From Stromatinia cepivora (taxonomy: Eukaryota; Ascomycota; Leotiomycetes; Helotiales; Sclerotiniaceae), in assembly GCA_014898415.1 (NCBI GenBank), contig RCTD01000040.1, positions 124,001 to 188,000 of the forward strand: a DNA stretch of 64,000 nucleotides. Reading direction: 5' to 3'. Positions within the stretch are counted from its first letter, which is position 1, and every line of letters begins with the position of its first letter. Positions 24,375 to 34,720 of this stretch are shown one piece after another. A program made the translations under genes and the position numbers. Under the pieces are notes generated by a model. The model searched no databases and was not told the origin of the DNA. It was given only the letters and a program-made list of their open reading frames with translations.

Positions 24375-25675
24375 AAGTTCAATATGTTGCTAGTATAATG
24401 TGAATGAGAATAGCCCCGCGAGTAAAGTTTTGCAAGTTGTGTGATGAGACGGCGAAAAGGTTTCTTTATTTTTGTGAGTTGGAGTTGGATGTGACGTTAT
24501 CGGTGGAGGTGAAATAAAAAAAAGGGTGAAGAAGAGAAGTTCGCAATTTTTAAGTCAGAGTCCAAGCAAGAACCTCCCGGATTTCAGCTGCGAAGTCATT
24601 CTGACAAGATATCCGTACCCATATGACTTTATTCTTGCCTATTTTTTCATGATTTAGCAACAATGGGTTAATGCTGTATCATTCATGATCCTACCAAGAA
24701 TTATTCATGATCCATATGTCCGGAACGATCTTTGAAATTTCACGTCCGTGTCCATATGTTTTTTTTTCCCGGTTAAGATTAATTTTTGTGCGATTTTGTA
24801 TTTTATTTGATCTATTCATACAAAATACTTCATTATCGGCATATATTTCCTTGCAAATGGTTATATTCATAGAAGCTTTACCGATTATGACAGATTCATT
24901 CACAGGTATGAATCCATTTAATCCATGGAAAATAGTTATTGCTCCTGGATATGAAACTCCGGTATGGTAATTAGTATACGATAGATAGTAATATCTTATA
25001 ATAATAACTAATATTAAGGTTATACTATATCAGAATCCTAGAATTTATATATTATGAAAATATTCTAAACTTTATTAAGTTTAGAATGAAGATTAATCTA
25101 CTCAAATAAATATAATCTATTCGAATATATGTGAAATACTTTAAAAATATACAAATTCCAGTGCTTCAGTATATTCCTAATAATATTTAATATTAAAATG
25201 ATATATCATATTTTTGGTGATATAAAATTCAATAATAATTGCGGGAATATCTACTGAAAATTCGATATGTATCACTAAAATGAGGCGTATTTCAAATACT
25301 AATTACAACACTGCTTAAAAATAATATCGCAGCATTTGTGCTTTAAGCTTACATGAATGATTTCGCTACAGATCGATTATATAATGGAATCAAGCATTAG
25401 ATTTTATCAGTAGAAGCTAACTGAAGGCTGCGTGCAACCTTGTGACAATACGCTTTAACCTGCCGATAATAACCATACTGTGGATCCCCAAAAGCTTCGA
25501 AAGACATATGGAAATTTACTTCAAGAAAACCATTGTTTCATAAATAATTTCAGGACAATATCTCTCAACCATCCTGATAATTACATCCTGCCGCTGAAAG
25601 CCTCATACCAATTACCCGATAATAATGGAAATATGTGGAGCGCCATAATGACACAAAACATAAATAGAAAATAGG
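24375..25675. other. Intergenic between D and A, with a small AT-rich island
   Basis: 24375-24560 is probably the 5' UTR/promoter of D (pyrimidine-rich on the minus strand). About 24965-25320 is sharply AT-rich, like the RIP-affected blocks, and may be a relic of a small insertion. 25370-25520 is the downstream flank of A, repeated near 22700-22870. No gene supported. Confidence 0.5.
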
Positions 25676-27082
25676 TCAATGAAAACCAGGAACTCTAAGG
25701 TTGCGAGCTGATGTTATGCCCCCCCTCTGCATATACGGCGCCCTCCCCGATGTACCATATACAGCAGGAAAAGGCGCAGTACCTTTATGGCGTCCATCAA
25801 ACCATTTCCCCTCTTTTGCTTCCTCAGATTCTTGAAATAGTTTTCTATACGTGTAATTTTTGGAACTGTGATTGTGACAAAATCTTTGACGCGATTTTCC
25901 AATGCATTGCCCGTTCGGAAAGAAGGAATTACCGTCGTTTCGATCACAATCTCGCATCTCCGCCTCGCAATAGGAAAAGTCCCAGTCTGATAACTCATCC
26001 CGATGTATATTGCATGCCCCCAAAGGTGCATTGACATGTATCAGTGCCACACAAAATGGATGACGACATATAGCTCTAAATTCCAATGGCATTTGCTCCT
26101 CCTGATACATTCTGCCTTCAGAGCGCTGCGCGTGTTCTGGGTGTCTTAATGCTGCGACAGAAATCTGACTAGTACCATATTGAGCGGATGATGGATATCT
26201 TTGATTCGGTTGCATGATTGGTGGAAGGTTCTGGAAAGACTGTTGAAGATGTTGAGTTGCAATGGAATCAGGAACACGGTGGGCCGAATCCTGTCTTTGC
26301 ATTTCTATTTCTTGAGATTGACTTTTGTTCGCTAGCCCAGATGATGGAGCTCTGGTTTCTCTGGGTGTTTCTACCGGAGAAAGAAGTCTAAGCTCAGAGT
26401 AGTTTGAGGCCTTTACTGGAGGAAGTTGCGAGTTGTTCGTGCGCCTGTTTTCTCTATGGTAGACGTTTTGTGGCTCGATCGGAGCTGGGGGTTGATAGTT
26501 CTGTCTATCAATCGTGTATTGGAAGTTTCCTGAATGATCAACTGGCTGGAAATTTCCCTGACCTCCAAAATTGAGAGTTGGAGGGTATGGAGATTGACTA
26601 GCTGTGCCAAACATTGAGCCGAATGCGGGGAGGGTGTTGTCAGCTGATAAATGCGGTGATGAGTGGTGCCAATCTGTGTCTGGCAGATTGATAGGATTAA
26701 GCATTCCGGTATTGGTGTCTGGAACATGCTGGCCTTGTCCTGATAGGGCGTTAGATTTGCATATTCTTCCGTTCGGTTTTAAGTCAGTGGATGATTTGGA
26801 CTTACTGGCTCTATCTTGACCTTCGCTATCGGCGTTTCTTGTGTAGTCAGTCGACCCCAAAGGATCAAAATAGCCTCCTGTCACAGGACGCCCCGCCACC
26901 TCGCCACCGGCATACCTATCTCCCGAATCGGTTCCTCGCGCGTTGCCGCCCGTACCGTTATCGTCGTGGGTGGTTGCGTCGGCCTGACCTGTCCGGTATT
27001 CTTGGCGATAATTTTGACTACTTTGATCAGATTGATCCAAGTCATGTCTACGACTTCCCGTTCTATAGTGATTTAAAGACAT
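25676..27082 (-). CDS. Gene A: disordered protein with C-terminal Cys/His module
   Basis: 468 residues from the Met-Ser start at 27082; the frame also allows an in-frame Met ten codons upstream (27112). Met-Ser is preferred because B, C, F, G, J and the gene at 63913 start the same way. Residues 1-330 are Asp/Gln/Ser/Gly/Pro-rich and look disordered. The final about 130 residues hold C339, H341, C344, C357, H360, C372, C379, C393, C402, H403 and H405, then Y-T-Y-R-K, K-W-F-D-G-R-H-K-G and V-Y-G-T. The same spacing of N-G-Q-C, F-C-H-x-H and W-(F/L)-(F)-D occurs in B. It is probably metal-binding by the Cys/His pattern. No signal peptide, membrane segment or known domain seen. Single exon. Function unknown. 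Long antisense ORFs here are shadows. Confidence 0.82.
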   Translation of the reverse strand: MSLNHYRTGSRRHDLDQSDQSSQNYRQEYRTGQADATTHDDNGTGGNARGTDSGDRYAGGEVAGRPVTGGYFDPLGSTDYTRNADSEGQDRASKSKSSTDLKPNGRICKSNALSGQGQHVPDTNTGMLNPINLPDTDWHHSSPHLSADNTLPAFGSMFGTASQSPYPPTLNFGGQGNFQPVDHSGNFQYTIDRQNYQPPAPIEPQNVYHRENRRTNNSQLPPVKASNYSELRLLSPVETPRETRAPSSGLANKSQSQEIEMQRQDSAHRVPDSIATQHLQQSFQNLPPIMQPNQRYPSSAQYGTSQISVAALRHPEHAQRSEGRMYQEEQMPLEFRAICRHPFCVALIHVNAPLGACNIHRDELSDWDFSYCEAEMRDCDRNDGNSFFPNGQCIGKSRQRFCHNHSSKNYTYRKLFQESEEAKEGKWFDGRHKGTAPFPAVYGTSGRAPYMQRGGITSARNLRVPGFH

Positions 27083-28172
27083 TTTGGATGATAAGACTTG
27101 TGCGCTTTGCAAAATTAAATGTTAAAATATTTCCGAATTACTTGCCCTTTGATGGAATAGAGAAAGAGGAAAAAGAAAGGGGAAAATCTCTTGCGAAAAG
27201 CTGGCTGTATTTAAAAGAAATATTGTGAGTACAGTGATAAAATGTTATGAGTATCATGATTTACAGAAGGACCGGTGTGACTCTTTCAGACAGCTTCGTA
27301 AAATGACAATAACAGTACATGGCTGGTAAGAATGACTGAAATCTAGGAGAGCAAGAGAAAAATTAAAACGTTCATGCATGAAACCTCACTGATTGTGAGT
27401 CTGGAGTCGAAGTATAATATGATTCACCATTTTGGATTTTGCCTTGTAAGAATTACTATGGCCTGGCATATATAGGTTCTGTTATGTGACTGATGGATTG
27501 CGTGATGACTTTTTAATTATTCATAAATCATAATCAAACGTCGCCCAAGAACGGATTCACATCAGAACGCATTTCTGTTCCGAATACTTGATAATGCAAC
27601 TCGGAATCAACTACCCAAGCTTGAAAGTAATTTTTCTTTTGTACCCTCCGTTTCCTGTATTACTATCAAGCATATTGTGCGTCTCACTTGTGGTACTTCT
27701 CTTAGCAGTATGAGGCATAAGTATTATTCACCATTTTGGTGATTTGGGATGGACAATGAATTTCCCAAATAGTATTCGGTATCCATCTCAGTCATTTTTC
27801 CATTCAAATGGAGATTTCCTGACAATTTTAATGCTCAACACTTTGACTAACCCGCTTGAAAATTTGTATACAAAGAAATCAGACTTTACTCTGCGGATAA
27901 CCTTTTCAGTTGTTTCAATGAAACTTCAGGGACCTTTACTTTCATAATTCAGTTACCTGACAAAAACCTGGACTTATCATAATATCAAAACAACTACCCC
28001 CCTGACAAAATCATCACTTGAATTTATCAAGCTCGCTCAAAACCTACGAATTCATGTCGAAATTCCGTCAGGTGATTTTATCTAGCATTTTGCCGCTGCT
28101 CTCCTTCTCAATAGAGACATATGTCTTTTAAACCTACAGGATACACAGGACTGGCAAAACTGCCACAGCGAC
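27083..28172. other. Intergenic between divergent A and pseudogene G
   Basis: Holds the upstream regions of both. Short similar strings (TTCACCATTTTGG at 27423 and 27728) occur. No gene with support; ORF 27744-27947 has no recognisable features. Confidence 0.5.
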
Positions 28173-29990
28173 ATGTCTTATCAAATTCAACCTGGTAATA
28201 ACTTTTCGAATCCTAGAGTTCAATCTCAATTAGGCTGCGCATAAATTATCTGTCATCTATATATATCCGCGGATAATCCGTCCCGTAGATTATTTATTAG
28301 AACTATTATTCGTTTTGCAAATTATCTATTGAGATTTTAAAATAATCTCTTCTATATGAATTATTTATAGATTATTTATAAGTTAATAAATTATTTATAA
28401 ATAATTTGTAGATTGATGGATTATTTATAGATAATTTATATAATTTATAAAGATTAATATAAAAATTAGTTTAATAATATAGGAATAATTTCAAAAATAA
28501 ATAAATATCTATTGATTCATAGATTATTTATGGATTATTTATCAATCTATAGATTGATAAATATCTATAAGTATTTATAGATAATCTATCAATTATTTAT
28601 GAGTATCTATTCAGATTCTTCAATTATCCATTTCATCAGTAGATTATCCATAGATTATTCACCAGAACTATTATCCGCCCTGCGGGTAACCGTTGCGCAG
28701 CCTAGTCCCAATATCACAATTGTGGAAGATTCTTCGAGGAAAATGTTATGGTGATCAGCTGCCCCGAGATGGTATTTGCCTTGTGGGCAAAATTTGAAGT
28801 GGATTCCAACTAAAAGGCCAGCCGGTAGAGCCACGTGTAATGCTCGGCCAGTCTATTTTTGTGAAATAGTTATTCCTGGACGTCGAATCGTTTCCCACCG
28901 GCTCAATACTACTACGACAAGCAGTACCGGCTTCATATAGAGACAGGATAATTCTCAGAATATGTCCCATAAACTTCCAAGGTGGGTCGCGCCTGCATCT
29001 CCAGAGTACCGACCTTGATCAATACGCCTAGTTAATATCGGCTCGAATTTCTAGGTTGACTAAAGAAAACCAATCACAGGAGAGCGGCATGTAAAAACAA
29101 TATTCCGCTTCTCCTGCTCTTCAGTTATAGCGCATCGCATCTCAGAAATCTTCGGTAACATCCCTCAAAGCTATACGCCACCCTTTCACCACCTCCCTTA
29201 ACCTACTCATCAGCAGCTCACGCCGATACAAACCAGCTCTCCACCCAAGCACCGAGCAATTATGAGCCTGAAAGCCAACCTGAAGAGGTGAAAGGACTGG
29301 AATAAGAGAGGTGTAATGACTAAGGTCTTGGTATTGGAACACAAAAGATTACTGGTGCAAGAAATGAAATCTATTTTGCATGACATGGTCCGAAGGAAAA
29401 TGCATTTCCACCTGATTGATTCGACCAAAGCGACCAATGCCTGTATCCTATACCCGTATCGAGACCCGGAATACAAAATTACCCTGACATTCATATCCGT
29501 TGCAGTCACGTAATGTACTTGTGGCAGAGGGAGCAACGAGCGAATGGTTCGCAAGGAGAGGGAGGCTTGGAACCCGTTTCCAAGGATGACTGAATTAGAT
29601 TCCTGTGGTAAGTTGGCATGATGGCTTGGTGGTATGGGTAGTGTTTGGTTTCGGGTGCTTTGCTTTGCGTTTTGGAAAGAAACAGATCCCGGAGCACAGA
29701 GAAAGGCCCCAGGTGTCTGTCAAATTGAGTACTGAGAGTTCAATGCGAAGCTATACAGAAATGATGTATAGAATTATCAAATTAGCTTGCAAACGCTTTC
29801 CCCTTCAGAGGCACCAGCCTGATAGCCCGAACAACCACCGCAACCTGGCTCAGATATCAACCAGAACGACCACGATGAGAATTCACAAAATCAGGTATTC
29901 AAAATTCATTCCCCATCAACAACTTTCCAAGTTATTCTGAGAATAAGAATACATCAATACAGGGTTTCAAAAAATTCAGGATATTTATAA
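28173..29990 (+). pseudogene. Pseudogene G, broken by a MITE and C-to-T type stops
   Basis: Reads M-S-Y-Q-I-Q-P-G-N-N-F-S-N-P-R-V-Q-S-Q-L from 28173. It is then split by the 470-bp MITE, and after 28704 continues in register (V-P-I-S-Q-L-W-K-I-L-R-G-K-C-Y-G-D-Q). A frame change about 29130-29200 joins the stretch containing M-T-K-V-L-V-L-E-H-K-R-L-L-V-Q-E (29316) and ending in a Gln/Asn/Pro-rich tail (about 29850-29920), with a final TAA at 29988-29990. In-frame stops (five before 29130, about seven after) are TGA, TAG or TAA. Each differs from CGA, CAG or CAA by one C-to-T change. Original length was about 430 codons. Family unknown; the Met-Ser start and Gln-rich region resemble the neighbours, but the Cys/His module is not seen. 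Confidence 0.6.
28233..28702. mobile_element. 470-bp MITE with TA duplication
   Basis: Terminal inverted repeats GGCTGCGCA...TGCGCAGCC flanked by TA (28231-28232 and 28703-28704). AT-rich interior filled with degenerate AGATTATTTATAGAT motifs in both orientations, and GCGGATAAT / ATTATCCGC near both ends. No coding capacity. TA target and short TIR suggest mobilisation by a Tc1/mariner-like transposase (inference). It sits inside the coding sequence of pseudogene G. Confidence 0.85.
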
Positions 29991-30338
29991 CTTGATGATT
30001 TCGCGCAAGTTTCAAACTAGTTTATGATGGAATCAGATCTTGTATTGTCTCAAGATAAGTTGAGTACGAGCCGCCAGCAACTTCGTATCAAGATGCTTCA
30101 TCGACAACAACACTCAATGTATCCCAAAAGCATCGCATAATAAATGATAATCCGACCCAAAAATTGCAGCACTTTTTTGAGACTGAACATGCTTTACACA
30201 TAGTTTCAGTCATAACTCTCGCCAGCCCCAGTAAGATTTGGTTCCTTCACTGATCGCATCAAACCGGGAACTCACGAAAATAAGAAGGTACAGAAAGTAG
30301 CAATGACATAAAAGAGAAAAAGGAGATAGATCAATCCA
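29991..30338. other. Intergenic between G and B (convergent)
   Basis: 348 bases with nothing recognised; presumably the 3' flanks of G and B. Confidence 0.5.
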
Positions 30339-31121
30339 TTATTCCTGGTTTGGAAATAAGTTCCGCTCCCCCTGAATCCATCGTTCTCTCGTAATAATTG
30401 TATTGAGCCGATGAAGGAACTCTGGCGTGCCGTAGAAGCGTGAAAGAATATCCTTTGGACGCTCATCAAACAACCAGCCACGATCTCGTCCTGGATAATA
30501 TGTTTTCGTGTATGGGAAGTTGGAAACCGGGTGGATAGAATGTTCATGACAGAATTCGCCAGGCCCATCCCGTCGAGCTAGGCATTGTCCCGTCGGCGCA
30601 TATTGGAGCGGTTTGGTATGTGAATCTCCCAGTGAATGACATAAATTCGCATCCAGATCATTACAAATTGAGAGACAGTTGTTGTCTGTACAAAGAATTA
30701 TAGAAACATTTGCACGGCCACAACGGGCGCATGTATATATCGGGGAATTTCTCCGATTGTAATTGGGTCCAGATTGTCCAGAAAGTAATCTATATCCTGG
30801 CGTATAAGTCTCCCCTGTGTTAGGAGCGCCATAGGATTGTTGAGGCTGGGCATCTTGGCTTGACTGCTGATCTTGAGCCTGAGAGGTATTGTACTGCTGT
30901 TGAGGGGCGTGTGTGGCATACCCCTGTGATGCATGCTGATCCACATTGGAAGCTTGATATGTCCCCTGCGCATGGCGTTGACAATAAATATCTTGATCTG
31001 AAATATCTACGCCACAGTTTGTTTGGTATTCGACGCCATTCTCACCGACGCTAACTACAGGAAAGTTGCACCTATTGCGTCTTTCATAGGTATGGATATC
31101 CCTTTGGTATTGGGCCGACAT
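30339..31121 (-). CDS. Gene B: Gln-rich protein with N- and C-terminal Cys/His clusters
   Basis: 260 residues, single exon, Met-Ser start at 31121. N-terminal cluster: C18, C36, C47, H50. Residues 51-128 are Gln/Ser/Tyr-rich (H-A-P-Q-Q-Q-Y, Q-D-Q-Q-S-S-Q) and probably disordered. C-terminal module from residue 131: C-A-R-C-G, C144, C149, C153, C161, G-Q-C180, C191-H-E-H194, then F-P-Y-T-K-T-Y-Y, G-W-L-F-D-E-R-P-K-D and F-Y-G-T. G-Q-C, F-C-H-x-H, Y-T and W-x-F-D-x-R-x-K align with gene A, and E-R-x-K-D-I with pseudogene D. Likely zinc-binding. Lacks a visible secretion signal. No known domain recognised. Upstream region 31122-31400 is pyrimidine-rich on the coding strand, as expected of a fungal promoter/5' UTR. 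Confidence 0.82.
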   Translation of the reverse strand: MSAQYQRDIHTYERRNRCNFPVVSVGENGVEYQTNCGVDISDQDIYCQRHAQGTYQASNVDQHASQGYATHAPQQQYNTSQAQDQQSSQDAQPQQSYGAPNTGETYTPGYRLLSGQSGPNYNRRNSPIYTCARCGRANVSIILCTDNNCLSICNDLDANLCHSLGDSHTKPLQYAPTGQCLARRDGPGEFCHEHSIHPVSNFPYTKTYYPGRDRGWLFDERPKDILSRFYGTPEFLHRLNTIITRERWIQGERNLFPNQE

Positions 31122-32451
31122 TCTAGTTGCAAGTTAGCATAACTGCGTAATGTCAAAAGGCGAAACAACTGCATGTACATTTGAAGATATATGGGGAAAG
31201 TCTTAGACTAGAAATGAAGGGAACTCGAGCTTGTTTGGATGTGATGTTGATGCAAATGTAATAATTTTTGTCGTTTGTCGTTCGTACGCTCTTTAGATAT
31301 GAAGTATAGGGTTTTGATGTGTTTAAAGAAAAGGAAAAGTAGAAGATCTATCAAATGGAAAGGCTGTTCCTATTTATGCACAAATCTGAATGGCCGAAGT
31401 TGAAAAGTTAAGCATTATAATTCTCAAAGAAAGTGGGCGTAATCGAAATGAATAGTTGGACATAAATCTAGGAGTATTCATTGCCCGTCTCATATTAATA
31501 GTAAAATAATGAATCATGTTTATCTTTTGTATTTCCGACAGTGACGTTGATACGCGCGGTATTCTTAAGCGAGGATGGCTTTCTGAATGTGCGTATTGAC
31601 ATAGTAGTTGAGAAGTTATTTATAACACAGTGGTCTATACCCTCGGGGTGACCTATAGGAATTCAAGCGGATACGAAATCATACGAATTTACTATTAACG
31701 AATAAATGTGTAATCGAGTATTTTCTAATAACTGTCAGTTTTATCTACTAGAGTACCACTCGCCTGAGTTTCTACGGATATGCATATATGATAATACTAA
31801 TGTCTATTATAATCATAGTTTAAATCTCCCCCGAGAAGTTTTAAATGCTGTACGTGAGTCTTATGATTTTTCGAGAGATGGTATGATTTGCTGAGCTATG
31901 ACTAGGCAGATGTCAAATATTACCCATCTGAACGATACCAATAATTACAAACTTGTAATGATACCAAATATTTATTTATACACAAGAACCCTCTAACGAT
32001 ACTTACCTCGATATAAGTGCTCTCTTTTGAAAGAACTTCGAAGGTGGATAATCTTCTAGTGTTCCAATTAGAAGGTACATATTCACTTTCCTGATAGTTC
32101 AAAGTCATGTGCAATTAATACTCATAATACCAACATACTTTGTTTTCTAGTCATACTCATTGAAGATCAATAAACCATGACCAGTGTCATAAATCTCTAC
32201 TGAGGTTACGATCATATTCTGGATACAGCGTATCCTCACTCAGTCAAAACTTAGAGCACGTGGTAAGACTCATATCAAAAGTCCAACGAATATATTGTTT
32301 AAGCCGCATGATACCTGCAATATCTATCCATACACATGCTGGAACCTCTAATCCATCCTGAGGACCTTAGTCTCTCATTCTCAACTGGAAAAAGAAAGCA
32401 AAGGAAAGCTATCGAAGAACACAACTCCGAGCACCGAGCTCCCCAACCATC
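31122..32451. other. Intergenic between divergent B and J
   Basis: Upstream regions of B and J. Moderately AT-rich from about 31480 to 31910. Short ORFs (31706-31894, 31920-32114) carry no recognisable features. Nothing else seen. Confidence 0.5.
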
Positions 32452-32869
32452 ATGTCAAAAACATACCTAGTCCCAGAAAACGATAAGGGAAAAATCTTTC
32501 ACATACTATATCAAAGCCCAGATCAAGAAAAACATCGAAAAACACAAACTTGCGACCCAGATTCCACTCGATGCACAAACCATTACCTTCACCACAGAAT
32601 CCATAAAGAAAAGAATTACAAATCAAACCCGTCGGCCACTTTATCGTGTATCGCTACATATTCCTGACCTTAAATGGGCACCAACAGCTATCAGTACCAC
32701 CCTAATCGTACCTGGCCTATTTGGGCAAGACTCTCAAAGCAGATCAGATTTCTTCACATACCAACTCGCCGCCCAAGGTTCAAGTGCGGAATCCTGGTTC
32801 CTCAACGATGCTGCTGCTTTATCATCACCTCAAGTGCGGAAATCGATAATCTTTGTCCTTTTATCTTAA
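32452..32869 (+). pseudogene. J: probable frameshifted gene, unknown function
   Basis: Starts M-S-K-T-Y-L-V-P-E-N-D-K-G-K-I at 32452. After about 15 codons the protein-like reading moves to the next frame (+1), which is open from 32473 to the TAA at 32867-32869. That frame includes I-K-K-N-I-E-K-H-K-L-A-T-Q, P-L-Y-R-V-S-L-H-I-P-D-L-K-W and Q-L-A-A-Q-G-S-S-A-E-S-W-F-L-N-D-A-A-A-L. The switch falls near the A5 run at 32492-32496. No splice signals explain it, so a one-base indel (or sequencing error) is likely. The 3' end overlaps the stop of convergent gene F by four bases. Not recognised; about 138 codons if joined. Confidence 0.4.
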
Positions 32870-33213
32870 GCCACCGGGTAAAACACGACTTCATCTCTGG
32901 ATACCCTCAACACTTTCTGTCTTTCATCTTCGGGGCATTCAACATTTCTCGCTTCCCATTCTCTGCCATTTTTTATTTCTTCTACAGTGACATGCTCTCC
33001 GGTTTGCCTGTTTATCGTGATCCAGTATCCACTGTTGAGGACAACCTTCCACTCAGATGCTGGATCCGGATCAGAAGGGGGTGAAACTCCGGATTCCTTG
33101 AACGGATTTTCCACATGACCTTCGTACCATTCTGTAAAACAATCATTACATAAACCCATTTGTTCTATGGCGCCATTGCAGCCGACACAGGGCTTCCATG
33201 TACAAGCTGACAT
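32866..33213 (-). CDS. Gene F: small protein with N-terminal zinc-ribbon-like motif
   Basis: 115 residues, intact, Met-Ser start at 33213. The N-terminus has C4 and then C9-V-G-C12, nine residues, C22-N-D-C25: a C-x2-C-x9-C-x2-C ribbon similar in plan to the C-x2-C-x12-C-x2-C repeats of gene C, 1.5 kb away. Residues 53-75 read S-E-W-K-V-V-L-N-S-G-Y-W-I-T-I-N-R-Q-T-G-E, which looks like a small beta-hairpin, WW-like, but with the second Trp of a WW domain not clearly placed. No signal peptide or membrane segment. Convergent with J. Probably a metal-binding adaptor; function unknown. Confidence comes from the clean frame and normal composition. Confidence 0.65.
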   Translation of the reverse strand: MSACTWKPCVGCNGAIEQMGLCNDCFTEWYEGHVENPFKESGVSPPSDPDPASEWKVVLNSGYWITINRQTGEHVTVEEIKNGREWEARNVECPEDERQKVLRVSRDEVVFYPVA

Positions 33214-34455
33214 TATGCTGTGGAAGTCAGTCTATCTGTCTTTTAATGAGGGAAGGAATATCATACATCGTAATTTGAGCTTAAGCTTATTTCAAATATT
33301 GGAAGATTTGAAGTTGCGCGAGGAGAAATGCGCAAGAAAGAGCGAGTGCAAAGAGTGGAGGCCTTTTGTGTTTGGAGCTGAATATTTTTTAATCATGAGG
33401 AAAAGTCTTGTAGTCTTAATACTTTTGAGTTTGTTGAATGTTGAAGGAAAGCAGAACTAGAAGAACACGAACTACTTGAGCACTCAGATGGTGGTAAAAG
33501 TTGTCTACGCAATTACTCAGTGATGAATTACAGTCTGACAGTCATAATTTAAAACCGTTCTGTGGGTAACACTTGTCCTGGCTTGGCTGTAAAAGCTTGT
33601 ACTTATTGTTACTCATCGTGTCGGGAAGCTCTTTGGATGACTATCTTCTACTCACAATATTCTAGACATATTGCGGAATTTTACTCATGAGTGAAATTCA
33701 AATGCCAGATTCCGTTAAGTTATTACTACTTAGCTCGTTAATTGCCGCAGACTATTTCCTTGTTGATATATTTCACAGAAGTCTTTCCAGTTATGGTTAT
33801 ATATTCCTCCGTCATGACAGTTGACAGTTGGTGGTCGGTTTATGAATGTGCCCTCACTGGAGATATCGTTCAGGACATGGGGCCTTTTCCAGTCAAGATT
33901 TTGCAAAATTTCTTCTTTACGGTAACACTTGAGGACGTCGGTGATACATCCTGAAGGATCATTCATTGATCGAAATGAAAATCTAAATTTTGAGTCAAAA
34001 TTAAATAATGTGAGTTTTCGAATCGAATTTTTATGTATGACTGAATTTCAAAAGGGACATACCGACCAAGTGTCATGTCATATCAGTCATTTCGCAGTCT
34101 CATGGGGCCGTACAGTCAAAATATACAGCTTTTCGTATAGTCACAATATTTCTTTTTTGTATTATAACACTTCTAAATGGATTTATGCAATTCATCAATA
34201 ATTACAACATTTTGGCTTTAATAATTAGACTCATGCTACTCGTTTTGCCACCCATCATTATGCTTAAATAGTTCGAGTTTCCCCCCTCCTTTCTCTTTTT
34301 TTCCTTCCTCATACAACCACTTCAAACCATCAAAACTTCATAACACTTCCACACTATTAAAGAACATCAAAATATTACAACACGAGTCCCCGGTTTCTAC
34401 TTCTGCTTCACAGTGTACTACATCATACACTTCCTTCCACAAATTCATCATCGAT
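33214..34455. other. Intergenic
   Basis: Upstream region of F, then DNA with only short, unsupported ORFs (for example 33742-33954 and 33929-34201). A pyrimidine-rich stretch at 34279-34320 (CCCCCCTCCTTTCTCTTTTT) looks like a fungal promoter/5' leader on the plus strand, leading toward gene C. Confidence 0.45.
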
Positions 34456-34638
34456 TTATTTGGTATTCGCCGCCGCCTCTGGGTTGAAGCTTCCACTAAC
34501 TTTCTTTGTTACTTCACCATCGACTTCGAATACAACAATCAGAACTATACTTCTGTTGTTATCATAACACCGCCATCCCGTAAACTCTATCAGTCCTCTC
34601 ATATCAGTATCTCCACAATATCCGCACAGACATACCAT
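34456..34638 (-). CDS. Small ORF, Cys-rich N-terminus
   Basis: 60 codons, M-V-C-L-C-G-Y-C-G-D-T-D, with C3, C5, C8 and C24. The rest is an ordinary mix ending S-G-S-F-N-P-E-A-A-A-N-T-K. The start is fixed by an in-frame TGA directly before the ATG. Divergent from gene C with 82 bases between the start codons. The C-x2-C and later Cys recall the neighbouring zinc-ribbon proteins. Alternatively it is a chance ORF inside C's 5' leader, since the pyrimidine-rich presumed leader of C starts upstream of it. Confidence 0.35.
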   Translation of the reverse strand: MVCLCGYCGDTDMRGLIEFTGWRCYDNNRSIVLIVVFEVDGEVTKKVSGSFNPEAAANTK

Positions 34639-34720
34639 TCATATCTTCTATAATATCCTTCTGGTTTTTGGGTCCTGGAACCTGTTTATGGCTAAGATCT
34701 AAGTGGTTTATTATAGCAAA

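Noticed and set aside
26413..27228. Several ORFs on both strands over gene A (for example 26791-27228 plus, 26413-26727 minus)
   Set aside because: Overlap the 468-codon gene A in other frames, with no family features of their own.
25676..31121. Classical secreted effector call for A and B
   Set aside because: No N-terminal hydrophobic signal peptide visible; setting alone is not enough.
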